In this document: positions 34,905-43,397 of the stretch, one piece after another
How positions within the stretch are numbered: the first letter of the stretch is position 1
How the letters are laid out: each line of letters begins with the position of its first letter
Assembly: GCF_037622515.1 (NCBI RefSeq)
Contig: NZ_JBBJCN010000001.1
Span: 806,001 to 870,000, forward strand
Direction: 5' to 3'
Length of the DNA stretch: 64,000 nt
Source of the DNA: Paradesertivirga superstes
GTDB taxonomy: Bacteria > Bacteroidota > Bacteroidia > Sphingobacteriales > Sphingobacteriaceae
The notes under the pieces: model-generated
The model's database searches: none
What the model was told of the DNA's origin: nothing
Seen by the model: the letters and a program-made list of their open reading frames with translations, nothing else
Translations under genes and position numbers: made by a program

Positions 34905-35501
34905 TTATTCGGTACTTATTTCGGGTTCTGCCTGCTTTTTACGTTTATATAAAAAGAGCTGCCACTTTTCTTCGGCCACACCTGCTTTGTCCATTTCGGC
35001 CCTTGCTAAGGTAAAGAACAGGTCGGATAAACGGTTAATATAAGCGGGAATGGCCTCATGTACTTCATCTTCCTTTATCAGGCTCACAAGTTGTCTCTCT
35101 CCTCTGCGCATCTGTGTTCTGGCCACATGACATAGAGCTGAAACTTCGTTTCCTCCCGGAAGAACAAAATAATCAGACGGCGAACTCATGGCTTCTTCCA
35201 GCGCGTCAATCCATTCTTCACAGAAAACAGCACCGTCTTCGGGCAAAGGATTAGTATTAATCTTTTTTGTATCAGACGGACGTGCCAGATGAGACATCAT
35301 ATCCATCATATCCTTTTGGATTTTATGGAGATTGGCCTGCCATGGGTGCTCGTTGCCAAGTTTTACCCGAAGTAATCCGATGGTCGAATTTACTTCATCC
35401 AATGTGCCGATACATTCAACCCGAACGTCGTCTTTGTATACGCGTTTGCCACCAAACAGTCCTGTGGTGCCTTTATCGCCTTTTTTAGTATATATTTTCA
35501 T
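34905..35501 (-). CDS. pduO: PduO-type cob(I)alamin adenosyltransferase
   Basis: A 198-residue ATP:corrinoid adenosyltransferase of the PduO/MMAB type. Diagnostic segments are MKIYTKKGDKGTTGLFGGKRVYKDDVRVECIGTLDEVNSTIGLLR, FVLPGGNEVSALCHVARTQMRRGERQL and AYINRLSDLFFTLARAEM. It adds the 5'-deoxyadenosyl group to cob(I)alamin or cobinamide. It lies between btuB (94-bp gap) and cobU (1-bp gap), where imported corrinoid would be adenosylated before CobU acts. Confidence 0.95.
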   Translation of the reverse strand: MKIYTKKGDKGTTGLFGGKRVYKDDVRVECIGTLDEVNSTIGLLRVKLGNEHPWQANLHKIQKDMMDMMSHLARPSDTKKINTNPLPEDGAVFCEEWIDALEEAMSSPSDYFVLPGGNEVSALCHVARTQMRRGERQLVSLIKEDEVHEAIPAYINRLSDLFFTLARAEMDKAGVAEEKWQLFLYKRKKQAEPEISTE

Positions 35502-35594
35502 CAGATATAATTGTTTTTAATGGAGATGAAGCCCATCCGAACGGCATGGCCTGGCGGGCTATAATGACATATTCATCCGCTGTTTCGGATTACC

Positions 35595-37817
35595 TTAAAA
35601 ATTTAGTGAATATCGTAACGAGAAACTTCTGCCCTGAAGATTATAGCCGCGTTTCTCGTAATAATTTTCGTCTGTCATATTGTTTAAAAGCAAACTTATG
35701 GAATGACTTTTCATAAAGGTATAGCCTGCACCAAAGTCTATTGTCATAAACGACGGATACGTAATTTGCGGAACCCTGGTGTCATTAAAATCGGTATCTT
35801 TCCTTTTTCCCACATAACGGCCTGAAAGACGTAAATCCAGGCCTTTTAAGTTGTTATATTCCAAGCCGCAGGTAGCTGTAAAATTAGTAACGTTAAAGAT
35901 ATCCCGGTAGGTTTTTACCCTTGCCGGCTGCGAAGTTGCCGGATCAATCGGGTTGGTGATAGTAACTTCCTCGGCTTTTAAAGTTCGGGTAGCATTTCCA
36001 AAAGCTTTCAATGAATATCTCATTTCCTTTAATGCGCCCAGGTCAAAAGCAAACTCGGCTTCGAGCCCGTTGATATTCGCTTCATTTGCGTTCACGTAAG
36101 TAGTCCGGGTGTTAATCACATATCCGCTCTCAGTCTTTTCACCCGAAGTTAAGGTAGTTCTTTCAGTAGTGATTCTATCGTTTACATGTGTAGAGAAATA
36201 AGTTATATCAGCCGAAAGGCCAAGCGATGGTTTACTCACACGTAATCCAGCATCCCATGACGTTGAGTTTTCATTTTTCAGATTCGGGTTCCCAACAGTT
36301 ATGTTCGCCTTCTGTGTTGTAGTATTCACATTTTCTGAATAACCCGCAACATTATACGCATCCGGAGTTACAAAGGCCCGTCCCACCGTACCGTGTACCG
36401 TTAGTGAGTGAATGAATGTATATTGTGCTGCCAAGCTCGGACTAAAAAAAGGATTACTCTCTTTACCAGGCGAATAGGCAGTTAAAAAAGGAGTTTGCTT
36501 TACATTGTAGGTGATCAAATCAAGCCGTGCTCCCGGGTTAACGATTAATTTTTCATCGAGAAAATTTAATTGGCCCTGTAAATAGGCCCCTAAAGACTGA
36601 AGGTTGTAATTTGGTGAAAAAGGAGCTTTTTCTGTATTATTGGGATTAAAGCTCCGGGATTTTGTGGAGGCATCATTAAAATCAATACCAGCAATAACAG
36701 CGTGCTTAGAGATCTGATATACATCTTTCAGCTGCAAACCTTTCCATTGGGTTGAACTTCTGAATGACAAATAAGGTATGATAGGTGCACCCGATGATAT
36801 CAGAGTATTGTTGAGATTATCTTCCTTTGAAAGATATCCCCGCAAAGACAATTGATGATTACTTACTTTTCCGGAAAGGGAAGCTTCACCATTGCTTTTA
36901 TTGATATCTTTTGAACTTGGCTCTCCATTTCCGAAAGCAATGTCGCTGGGTGCTTCTACGTTTTTGGCGGCGAAGCGTTCTCCTTTAATGTCTACCCTCC
37001 AATTATTGGTCAGCTTGTAGCCTAATCTTAAATTGGCCGAATTATAAGTTAATCTCGAAAATTCACGGCGTAAACCATCAGCTCTTTTATCATCTTCTTC
37101 AGCCCGGGTTCCATCAGAATAATTTTTTTGAGCCGTTTTGGCGTCCAGTAGTTTTCTGAAAAAATTTCCAGCTCCAAGCTTCATGTTTTTATTTCTATCG
37201 AACAGATTGAATGACAAGTCGAAGTCGAGATTATCGGTGACATTACCTCCCGAGGTTCCTCCGGCTTTGAAAGTTTCATACGATCCATATTCTACAAAAA
37301 CATTCGAGCGAAGCATTCCCGAGGATTTTCTGGTTATGACATTCACAACACCTCCCATAGCCTGAGAACCATAGAGGGCAGACGCCGGACCTTTCAGAAT
37401 TTCTATTCGCTCGACATCTGTGCTATTAATGGTTGATAGATTAGCTGTACCAGCCGGCCTCCCATCAATTAACAGCAGCGCACGCTGGTTTAATCCGCTA
37501 AACTGTGGCCTGAAACCGCGGATTCCCACTCCCGAAGATAGGCCGGGGTATTGGATAATGCTTACTGATGAATTTTTCTTTACAAGGTCTGTAAAATCTG
37601 CCGATGGAGTAAGATCAATGTCCGATTTACTAATCACGGTCATGGTTTGCGGCACTTTTGATCTTTTCACATTGTTACGCGTTGCACTGACAACCACTTC
37701 ATCCAGATAGCTTGATTTTAGCGTATCCGAAGTGCGTTCCTGAGCGTGGCTTGATGATACAGTTGCAAATAATAGTAGCAGAGCCGGTAAAAAGGCTTGA
37801 GTAAAGTTCATTTTCAT
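35595..37817 (-). CDS. btuB: BtuB-like TonB-dependent cobamide receptor
   Basis: A 740-residue outer-membrane receptor. The signal peptide ends near SSHAQ; a TonB box-like and plug region follows (YLDEVVVSATRNNVKRSKVPQTMTVISKSDIDL; GIRGFRPQFSGLNQRALLLIDGRPAGTANLSTINSTDVERIEILKGPASALYGSQAMGGVVNVITRKS). The barrel ends with YYEKRGYNLQGRSFSLRYSLNF, the final aromatic typical of outer-membrane proteins. Its position between a riboswitch-controlled binding protein and cobamide genes makes vitamin B12 or cobinamide the likely substrate. Confidence 0.92.
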   Translation of the reverse strand: MKMNFTQAFLPALLLLFATVSSSHAQERTSDTLKSSYLDEVVVSATRNNVKRSKVPQTMTVISKSDIDLTPSADFTDLVKKNSSVSIIQYPGLSSGVGIRGFRPQFSGLNQRALLLIDGRPAGTANLSTINSTDVERIEILKGPASALYGSQAMGGVVNVITRKSSGMLRSNVFVEYGSYETFKAGGTSGGNVTDNLDFDLSFNLFDRNKNMKLGAGNFFRKLLDAKTAQKNYSDGTRAEEDDKRADGLRREFSRLTYNSANLRLGYKLTNNWRVDIKGERFAAKNVEAPSDIAFGNGEPSSKDINKSNGEASLSGKVSNHQLSLRGYLSKEDNLNNTLISSGAPIIPYLSFRSSTQWKGLQLKDVYQISKHAVIAGIDFNDASTKSRSFNPNNTEKAPFSPNYNLQSLGAYLQGQLNFLDEKLIVNPGARLDLITYNVKQTPFLTAYSPGKESNPFFSPSLAAQYTFIHSLTVHGTVGRAFVTPDAYNVAGYSENVNTTTQKANITVGNPNLKNENSTSWDAGLRVSKPSLGLSADITYFSTHVNDRITTERTTLTSGEKTESGYVINTRTTYVNANEANINGLEAEFAFDLGALKEMRYSLKAFGNATRTLKAEEVTITNPIDPATSQPARVKTYRDIFNVTNFTATCGLEYNNLKGLDLRLSGRYVGKRKDTDFNDTRVPQITYPSFMTIDFGAGYTFMKSHSISLLLNNMTDENYYEKRGYNLQGRSFSLRYSLNF

Positions 37818-37860
37818 TTTTTGAGTGATTATTGTTTTGATTGTGACGGGCCGCGGGTCC

Positions 37861-39066
37861 CTATGGTAATGGTTTGTAATAAACCAATTTATGTCTGGGC
37901 AGCAGTTCAGGGTGAAGAATTTTTATCAGGTCAGCCAGTATGATATGGGGATTAACACCACCAGATTCCCAAAAATCATTAGCACCGATGTCATTCACCT
38001 TTTTATTGTGGTTGTAGATTTTACTGTTTTTAAAGGGCTTGAAATAAGCGAAGCGCGAATCTTTAGCCAGAATATCTTTCTTGCTGTTTACATAGCCAAG
38101 GTTTAGCCAAAAATCGGCCTTTAAAGCTGTGGGGGCCACTGCTTCAAAACTGAGCGGAAGACTACCGGTACCTTTCTCATTAGACCACTTATAATTAGTG
38201 CCGGCATCTCTGAAAAACTGCGTGTGATAACTGTCTGCATCGGGTACCAGCCAGGTACCTTTAAATGGCAAACCGGCAATGACAGTTGGACGCGTTTTTG
38301 CTTTTTTAGCGAGTTGTACCAGGCGCTGATACTCCCGTTCTACCCGGGCAAATTTCTGATTGACAAGCTCTTCATTGTTTAACAGCGCGGCAATCAGCTT
38401 AACCCATTCCATCCTGGCCAGAGGGGTTGTTTCAAGCCACTCATTGTTTGTCAGCACCGGTACAGCAGCTCCAATCAAAGTTTGATAACGACTGAATTTT
38501 GCAGAGGGATTTCCCATAACCATTACAATATCCGGATGCATAGAAATAATTAGTTCAAGGTTCATCGAGCCGTCGAGCCCGACTTCTTTTACCTTTCCCG
38601 CTTTGATGCTTTGACGTACCATTGGTGATGTAACATACTGCAGGCTCCCCTGACCAATAATCAAATTGGCAGATTCAGCAAAATCGGCCATGGCGATATG
38701 CATAGACGACATTCCAATAATACTTCGGAGGGGAGTTCTGATAACCTGGGCATTGGCATATCCCCTGGGAATTGAATACTTTCTGTCAACCAAAAGATAT
38801 TGAAGCGTATCTTTCTGGTTATGATAGTAGTTAATAACATTAACCACCTTATAAGTACCGTAGTACGTGATGCTGAAGCCTTTTGCGTACTTTACCTGGC
38901 TTTTGACCGGGTATAAATCGACTGCCGTTTCCGAAAACTTAGCAGTTAAAGCAGCTGGAAAAAAGATAAACAAACAGGCGAAAACACCTGTAAAATTGAA
39001 AGTGGAGGATTTCAGAAAAATACCTTTCCCGAAAACCAAGAGTGGAGTTTTGGCTTCTTTAATCAT
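37861..39066 (-). CDS. BtuF-like periplasmic corrinoid-binding protein
   Basis: A 401-residue ABC-type substrate-binding protein of the cobalamin/Fe-siderophore family. A long basic N-terminus is followed by a hydrophobic export segment (FTGVFACLFIFFPAALTAKF). The mature part has two lobes: YAKGFSITYYGTYKVVNVINYYHNQ, MSSMHIAMADFAESANLIIGQG, NLELIISMHPDIVMVMGNPSA and the C-terminal lobe NDIGANDFWESGGVNPHIILADLIKILHPELLP. It is the first gene after the cobalamin riboswitch, which supports corrinoid binding. No cognate BtuC/BtuD permease genes are in the window. Confidence 0.88.
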   Translation of the reverse strand: MIKEAKTPLLVFGKGIFLKSSTFNFTGVFACLFIFFPAALTAKFSETAVDLYPVKSQVKYAKGFSITYYGTYKVVNVINYYHNQKDTLQYLLVDRKYSIPRGYANAQVIRTPLRSIIGMSSMHIAMADFAESANLIIGQGSLQYVTSPMVRQSIKAGKVKEVGLDGSMNLELIISMHPDIVMVMGNPSAKFSRYQTLIGAAVPVLTNNEWLETTPLARMEWVKLIAALLNNEELVNQKFARVEREYQRLVQLAKKAKTRPTVIAGLPFKGTWLVPDADSYHTQFFRDAGTNYKWSNEKGTGSLPLSFEAVAPTALKADFWLNLGYVNSKKDILAKDSRFAYFKPFKNSKIYNHNKKVNDIGANDFWESGGVNPHIILADLIKILHPELLPRHKLVYYKPLP

Positions 39067-39070
39067 ATTC

Positions 39071-39113
39071 CCTGCCTTTCTTCCGAAAGCATTATGAATT
39101 TAATCAAGGCAGG
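39071..39113 (-). promoter_or_regulatory. Putative riboswitch expression platform (alternative helix)
   Basis: CCTGCCTT at the 3' end of the aptamer (complement of 39106-39113) can pair perfectly with AAGGCAGG (complement of 39071-39078), which lies a few nucleotides upstream of the btuF-like ATG. This helix would compete with the aptamer's closing segment and cover the initiation region. Its role in switching is inferred. Confidence 0.5.
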
Positions 39114-39275
39114 TCTTCTGACTTCCTCTAAACCGCACCTTCCCATCAGCATTGGAGCCGACAGTGGTATATTGCGGTTATTTTTTATGAGGTTACAGCA
39201 GCGGAGACTGTTCCGGAATTACACCGGTATTCCCTATTAAAGCCGTTCGTTATAGAACATGCTACCTTTGCGCCA
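39105..39275 (-). ncRNA. Cobalamin riboswitch
   Basis: The minus strand shows the conserved cobalamin-riboswitch segments in order: AATAGGGAATACCGGTGTAA, TTCCGGAACAGTCTCCGCTG followed by CTGTAACC, then CACTGTCGGC, GATGGGAAGG, and finally AGTCAGAAGACCTGCC at about 39108-39123. It ends about 42 nt before the start of the btuF-like gene. Ligand binding normally represses the downstream genes, so btuF-like, btuB and the following cob genes are expected to be induced when cobamide is scarce. Confidence 0.95.
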
Positions 39276-39316
39276 CAAAACTATAAACTTTCTGATCTAA
39301 TCAAAAATATTCTGCA

Positions 39317-39859
39317 TTATCTGTTAAGTGGAATTTGCATTACATCTAAAATATAAGCCGCACGGCCTTCCAGCGGCATTTCGGGCACCTCAACAAGTTG
39401 AAAATTTAATTCAAGATAGGTTTCTTTGATTGCCCGGTAGAGTGCCGCAGACTCGGCAAAAGTTTGCCAGCGCTCCTGATCGTTCACATAAATTTCGGGC
39501 CAGGGTGGCAGGATAAAAACGCAGGGATTGTAGGGGTGATTTTTTAACGCTTCATAATATTTACCGTCAACGGGCATATTGACCGCTTTAAGATAAGCCA
39601 TAATATCTGGTATGCCCCGGTCGAAAAAAGTCACAGCACTGGCCGGAGTTTCATGATAAAGCTTCTTCATCCGCTCCAAAACCAGTTCTGCGAAAGCATT
39701 CAAATTTAGCCAGGGCAAAATATCTGAGTTTTTTGCAACCTGTTCCACAATTAACTGCCTTGATGCTTCTTTTGAGCAACTGTACCCTAAATCTTCTAAA
39801 TGCGCGATTAAACTTGTCTTACCCGAACCCGGGCCTCCGGTTATGATAAACTTATCCAA
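39317..39859 (-). CDS. P-loop kinase-like ATPase (AAA_28 type) in the cobamide operon
   Basis: A 180-residue single-domain NTPase. The Walker A motif is FIITGGPGSGKTSLIAHLEDLGY at the N-terminus; VTFFDRGIPDIMAYLKA provides a DR(G)xxD kinase-type motif and EIYVNDQERWQTFAESAALYRAIKETYLELNFQLVEVP a lid/ribose-binding region. This arrangement resembles small NadR/Ttd14-like kinases. It overlaps cbiB by 8 bp and lies directly downstream of cobD-cbiB, upstream of the riboswitch. No PduX-type threonine kinase is present in the window although CobD needs L-threonine phosphate. A role as L-threonine kinase is therefore possible but unproven; nucleoside kinase or chaperone-like ATPase roles remain open. 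Confidence 0.85.
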   Translation of the reverse strand: MDKFIITGGPGSGKTSLIAHLEDLGYSCSKEASRQLIVEQVAKNSDILPWLNLNAFAELVLERMKKLYHETPASAVTFFDRGIPDIMAYLKAVNMPVDGKYYEALKNHPYNPCVFILPPWPEIYVNDQERWQTFAESAALYRAIKETYLELNFQLVEVPEMPLEGRAAYILDVMQIPLNR

Positions 39860-40796
39860 GCTTGTTAAAGTATAAAAATATTACCACCAGAAATATCATC
39901 AAAAGCGTAGTTTTATGATTGATCCGGGCTACTTCACCGATTTCTGAATGCCCTATTTCACGACTATTCTTGCCGATATAGGGCTTCTTCACCAGATTAC
40001 CGTGGTATACATTTGGCCCTCCGAAACGCGTATCCATAATTCCCGCCAAAACAGCTTCAGGGTAACCGGAATTAGGGCTTTTATGCTTATTCCCGTATGC
40101 AAAAATGAAGCTTAGCCCTTGTCGGCTCAAGGTGATCAGGACCATCAAGAATGCGGTTAACCTTGCGGGAATAAAGTTGGCCACATCATCAACCCTGGCC
40201 GCGAACTTGCCAAAAAGCTCATACTTCTCATTTCGGTAACCAATCATAGAATCTAATGTATTTATCATTTTGTAAGCCATCATCCCTGGCACGCCGGCAA
40301 GCAGGTAATAAAATAAAGGAGCGATAACTCCGTCGCTCAAATTCTCAGACATAGTTTCAAAAACCGCAATCCTGATTTGCTGTGGGTTTAAGTTAGATGT
40401 GTCGCGACCTACAATCCAGGATAATCTTTTTCTCCCTGCTTCCAGCCCTTTGTCTTGAAGTTCATTAAATACGGCCCGGCCCTCGTGTATTAAACTTTTG
40501 TTGGCCAATCCAAAAAAAACGAAAACACCCCCTGAAATAATCGCGAGCCATAAATTGAGCGACGCCAGAGCGTTCATCAAAACATAGAATACCAGGAATG
40601 TGAGTACACAAAATACGGCACTCATCAGCATCCCTTTTAAAAAGCGATATTTCCCTTTGTTAAGCCATTTCTCGCAAACAGATATCATATTTCCAAACAG
40701 CTTGACCGGATGCGGCCAGGTATGAGGGTCGCCAAACAACAAGTCGAGCAAATAACCTAAGAGAAGCGGGATAATAACTTTTAATGATTCTTCCAT
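39852..40796 (-). CDS. cbiB: Adenosylcobinamide-phosphate synthase
   Basis: A 314-residue membrane protein with several hydrophobic helices. Family motifs: GYLLDLLFGDPHTWPHPVKLFGNMISVCEKWLN, RKRLSWIVGRDTSNLNPQQIRIAVFETMSENLSDGVIAPLFYYLLAGVPGMMAYKMINTLDSMIGYRNEKYELFGKFAARVDDVANFIPARLTAFLM and SPNSGYPEAVLAGIMDTRFGGPNVYHG. It attaches aminopropanol phosphate to adenosylcobyric acid. It overlaps cobD by 16 bp at its start and the kinase-like gene by 8 bp at its end. Confidence 0.96.
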   Translation of the reverse strand: MEESLKVIIPLLLGYLLDLLFGDPHTWPHPVKLFGNMISVCEKWLNKGKYRFLKGMLMSAVFCVLTFLVFYVLMNALASLNLWLAIISGGVFVFFGLANKSLIHEGRAVFNELQDKGLEAGRKRLSWIVGRDTSNLNPQQIRIAVFETMSENLSDGVIAPLFYYLLAGVPGMMAYKMINTLDSMIGYRNEKYELFGKFAARVDDVANFIPARLTAFLMVLITLSRQGLSFIFAYGNKHKSPNSGYPEAVLAGIMDTRFGGPNVYHGNLVKKPYIGKNSREIGHSEIGEVARINHKTTLLMIFLVVIFLYFNKLG

Positions 40797-41794
40797 GCTT
40801 CTAAAGCTTTTATAAGGAGCCGGTTTTTATCCGGCGAAAGCGTTGCAATACGAAAATGAGTTTCTTTTAAGCCTCTGAAATTTGCGGCATCGCGTATTAG
40901 CAAACCGAATTGAGATAGCAGAAAATTTTTAAGATCCGCTGCCCGGCCCCGATTACTTTCAGCCAGAAAGAAATGAGTGTGGCTTTCAAATACGCTGATG
41001 GGTGCATCGGCGAGGGCTAATACAAAATCTTTTTTGTCGTTCAACAACTGTTGGACAGGAATTTGAATGCTTGCAAAATTGTCAAAAATAAAATGGCCGG
41101 CTTCTAAAGCCATCGCGTTTACGGACCATGGAAATTTAAATCGCTTCAGCCTGGCAATCAAATCAGCATGTGCCGCAATATACCCTAAGCGCAGCCCGGG
41201 GATTGCAAACGCCTTAGTTAGCGAATGAAGCACCACCAGATTTGCATATTTCTTTATCAGATGAATTACAGATGAAACCGAAAGAGAAAAATCAATAAAT
41301 GCTTCATCGACAATAATGGTACATTCAGGGTTGTTTTGCAGGAGGGTCTCCAACTCGGTAAAGACAGACCCGGTAGGATTGTTGGGGTTGCAGATGAAAA
41401 ACAGGTCGGCATTTATCTTAAGCTCCGCATGTAATTCGTCCCAGTTTACAAATGTCAGGTTATGGCCGTACATGGCACAAGCGTCTTCATATTCAGCAAA
41501 AGAAGGCACAGCAATGGCTGTGCGCGAGTTCTGCCAGGCCTGAGCAATGAGGTAAATACTCTCTGTAGAGCCATTGTTTACGAGAACATTATCTGTATCT
41601 AACAGGTATTGAGCTGCTATCTTTTCGCTCAATTTTTCAGCAATCACTTCAGGGTAGCGGTTTACACATTCCCAGTTTCTGAAAAGATGTGTTTTCAAAT
41701 TTTCTGGTTCTCCACCGTGCCACACATTGGTGCTAAAATCGGCTTTAATTTGATACTGGTAGCGATATCCGTCGTCTCCGTGCCCCTGCAACAT
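40781..41794 (-). CDS. cobD: Threonine-phosphate decarboxylase (CobD-type PLP enzyme)
   Basis: A 337-residue fold-type I PLP enzyme related to histidinol-phosphate aminotransferase. Key segments are DFSTNVWHGGEPENLKTHL, NVLVNNGSTESIYLIAQAW, FFICNPNNPTGSVF, CTIIVDEAFIDFS and VVLHSLTKAFAIPGLRLGYIAAH, where the lysine of SLTKAF is the expected PLP-binding residue. The cobamide context identifies it as L-threonine-O-3-phosphate decarboxylase, giving aminopropanol phosphate for CbiB. One base separates it from cobQ. Confidence 0.9.
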   Translation of the reverse strand: MLQGHGDDGYRYQYQIKADFSTNVWHGGEPENLKTHLFRNWECVNRYPEVIAEKLSEKIAAQYLLDTDNVLVNNGSTESIYLIAQAWQNSRTAIAVPSFAEYEDACAMYGHNLTFVNWDELHAELKINADLFFICNPNNPTGSVFTELETLLQNNPECTIIVDEAFIDFSLSVSSVIHLIKKYANLVVLHSLTKAFAIPGLRLGYIAAHADLIARLKRFKFPWSVNAMALEAGHFIFDNFASIQIPVQQLLNDKKDFVLALADAPISVFESHTHFFLAESNRGRAADLKNFLLSQFGLLIRDAANFRGLKETHFRIATLSPDKNRLLIKALEAWKNH

Positions 41795-41795
41795 A

Positions 41796-43274
41796 TCAGA
41801 GTTTTATAGTGTTATAAATCTGCTCCATATCTACATGCTTTCTTATCAGAAGAGCCAGTTTATCGTATTGCTCCTCTTTAAAATCACCATAATCACCGAT
41901 CTCTTCAGTTTTTTCTGTGTAGGGCGACAAAAGCCTGTTGATAACGGAAGGATTATCCAAAATTCCGTGCAGATAGGTTCCCCAACACTTTACGTTAAGT
42001 AGATAACCATCAGTTCGGCCATCTTCAAAATAGTTCAGCGGCTGCTCTTTTTCGCCGGCGAAAGTCTCGCCCATATGTATTTCATATCCGGTACAGCTAT
42101 CGCTCATATCCATATGAGTAAACCTGCACTGTTTAGTAGTTTTTTCGGTTCGAAGAATCGTTTTTACCGGAAGAATACCAAGGCCCTGAACTTCGGCGAT
42201 CCGGCTCTCTACATACTCAGGATCCTGAATCAGTTGGCCCATCATTTGAAAGCCCCCGCAAATGCCGATTATGGTTTTGTTGTTTTTAAAAGCTTCGGTA
42301 ATTGCTTTTGCCACCCCCTTATTTCTTAAGGCGATAACATCTTCAATTGTATTTTTACTGCCCGGGATGATAACAATATCTGCTTTTGAGATTTCATTTT
42401 TATCGATGCTATAATACAGGTTTACACGCGAATCCTTCTCCAGTCTGTTAAAGTCGGTAAAGTTTGAAAGCTTATTAAGGAGAATGACGGCGACATTGAC
42501 CTTACCCGCCACGGCATATCCTTTTTTCTTTTTCAGCGATACAGAATCTTCTTCTTCAATAACGATATCTATAAAATAAGGCAGAATTCCAACCACCGGA
42601 ACCCTGCAAAGGCGCTCTATCATCCTTTTTCCCTCATCAAACAAGGCGGCGTCGCCTCTGAATTTATTAATGATAATTCCCTTGATACATGCCCTCTCAT
42701 TTTCACTGAGCAGTTCCATGGTGCCATAAAGGCTGCCGAAAACGCCTCCCCTGTCAATATCAGCAATCAGATAGGTAGCTGCTTTGGCCTCAATGGCCAT
42801 GCGCAGGTTTGTAATATCTCTGTGTTTTAAGTTGAGTTCTGAAATGCTCCCCGCTCCTTCCATCACAATAGGGGAAAAACGTTGGTTTAAACGATGGAAT
42901 GCAGCACAAACTTCGGGAAAAAGGTTATGCCGGTTAGATGAGGCAAAATAATCTTTGGCCGACATATTGCCCAGAGGTTTTCCGTTTAATATTACCTGTG
43001 AAGTTTTATCGGAGGTCGGCTTCAAAAGAACGGGATTCATATCCGTATGGCAGGGAATTCCGGCTGCTTCTGCCTGTACAGCCTGCGCACGACCGATTTC
43101 TAAACCTTCTGGCGTTGCATAACTGTTCAGCGACATATTTTGTGCCTTGAACGGGGCAGGAGCATATCCGTCCTGTTTAAATATCCTGCAAAAGCCTGCG
43201 GTGATTATGCTTTTGCCTACGTCTGAAGCTGTTCCTACAAACATTACCGGCTTCAGTTTCTTTCGGCATTCCAT
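41796..43274 (-). CDS. cobQ: Cobyric acid synthase (amidotransferase)
   Basis: A 492-residue protein of normal length. The N-terminal ATP-binding domain starts PVMFVGTASDVGKSIITAGFCRIFKQDGYAPAPFKAQNMSLNS and continues with RAQAVQAEAAGIPCHTDMNPVLLKP. The C-terminal class-I-like glutamine amidotransferase domain has the cysteine in IIGICGGFQMMG and the histidine in GTYLHGILDNP. It amidates adenosylcobyrinic acid a,c-diamide at four positions. It is the first gene of the minus-strand cob group; no riboswitch is seen in the 123 bp before its start. Confidence 0.96.
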   Translation of the reverse strand: MECRKKLKPVMFVGTASDVGKSIITAGFCRIFKQDGYAPAPFKAQNMSLNSYATPEGLEIGRAQAVQAEAAGIPCHTDMNPVLLKPTSDKTSQVILNGKPLGNMSAKDYFASSNRHNLFPEVCAAFHRLNQRFSPIVMEGAGSISELNLKHRDITNLRMAIEAKAATYLIADIDRGGVFGSLYGTMELLSENERACIKGIIINKFRGDAALFDEGKRMIERLCRVPVVGILPYFIDIVIEEEDSVSLKKKKGYAVAGKVNVAVILLNKLSNFTDFNRLEKDSRVNLYYSIDKNEISKADIVIIPGSKNTIEDVIALRNKGVAKAITEAFKNNKTIIGICGGFQMMGQLIQDPEYVESRIAEVQGLGILPVKTILRTEKTTKQCRFTHMDMSDSCTGYEIHMGETFAGEKEQPLNYFEDGRTDGYLLNVKCWGTYLHGILDNPSVINRLLSPYTEKTEEIGDYGDFKEEQYDKLALLIRKHVDMEQIYNTIKL

Positions 43275-43397
43275 CGGGTGTTAAAATATCCGCAAAACTG
43301 CGATTATTAACTTGATTTTGAAATGGTGTCAGAAAATTTAATCCCCAATGGAGAAGGGAAAATAACCATGTAAGTCTGATAAATTCTATTCTGTACT

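Noticed and set aside
43275..43397. A second cobalamin riboswitch ahead of cobQ
   Set aside because: None of the conserved aptamer segments are present in these 123 bp.
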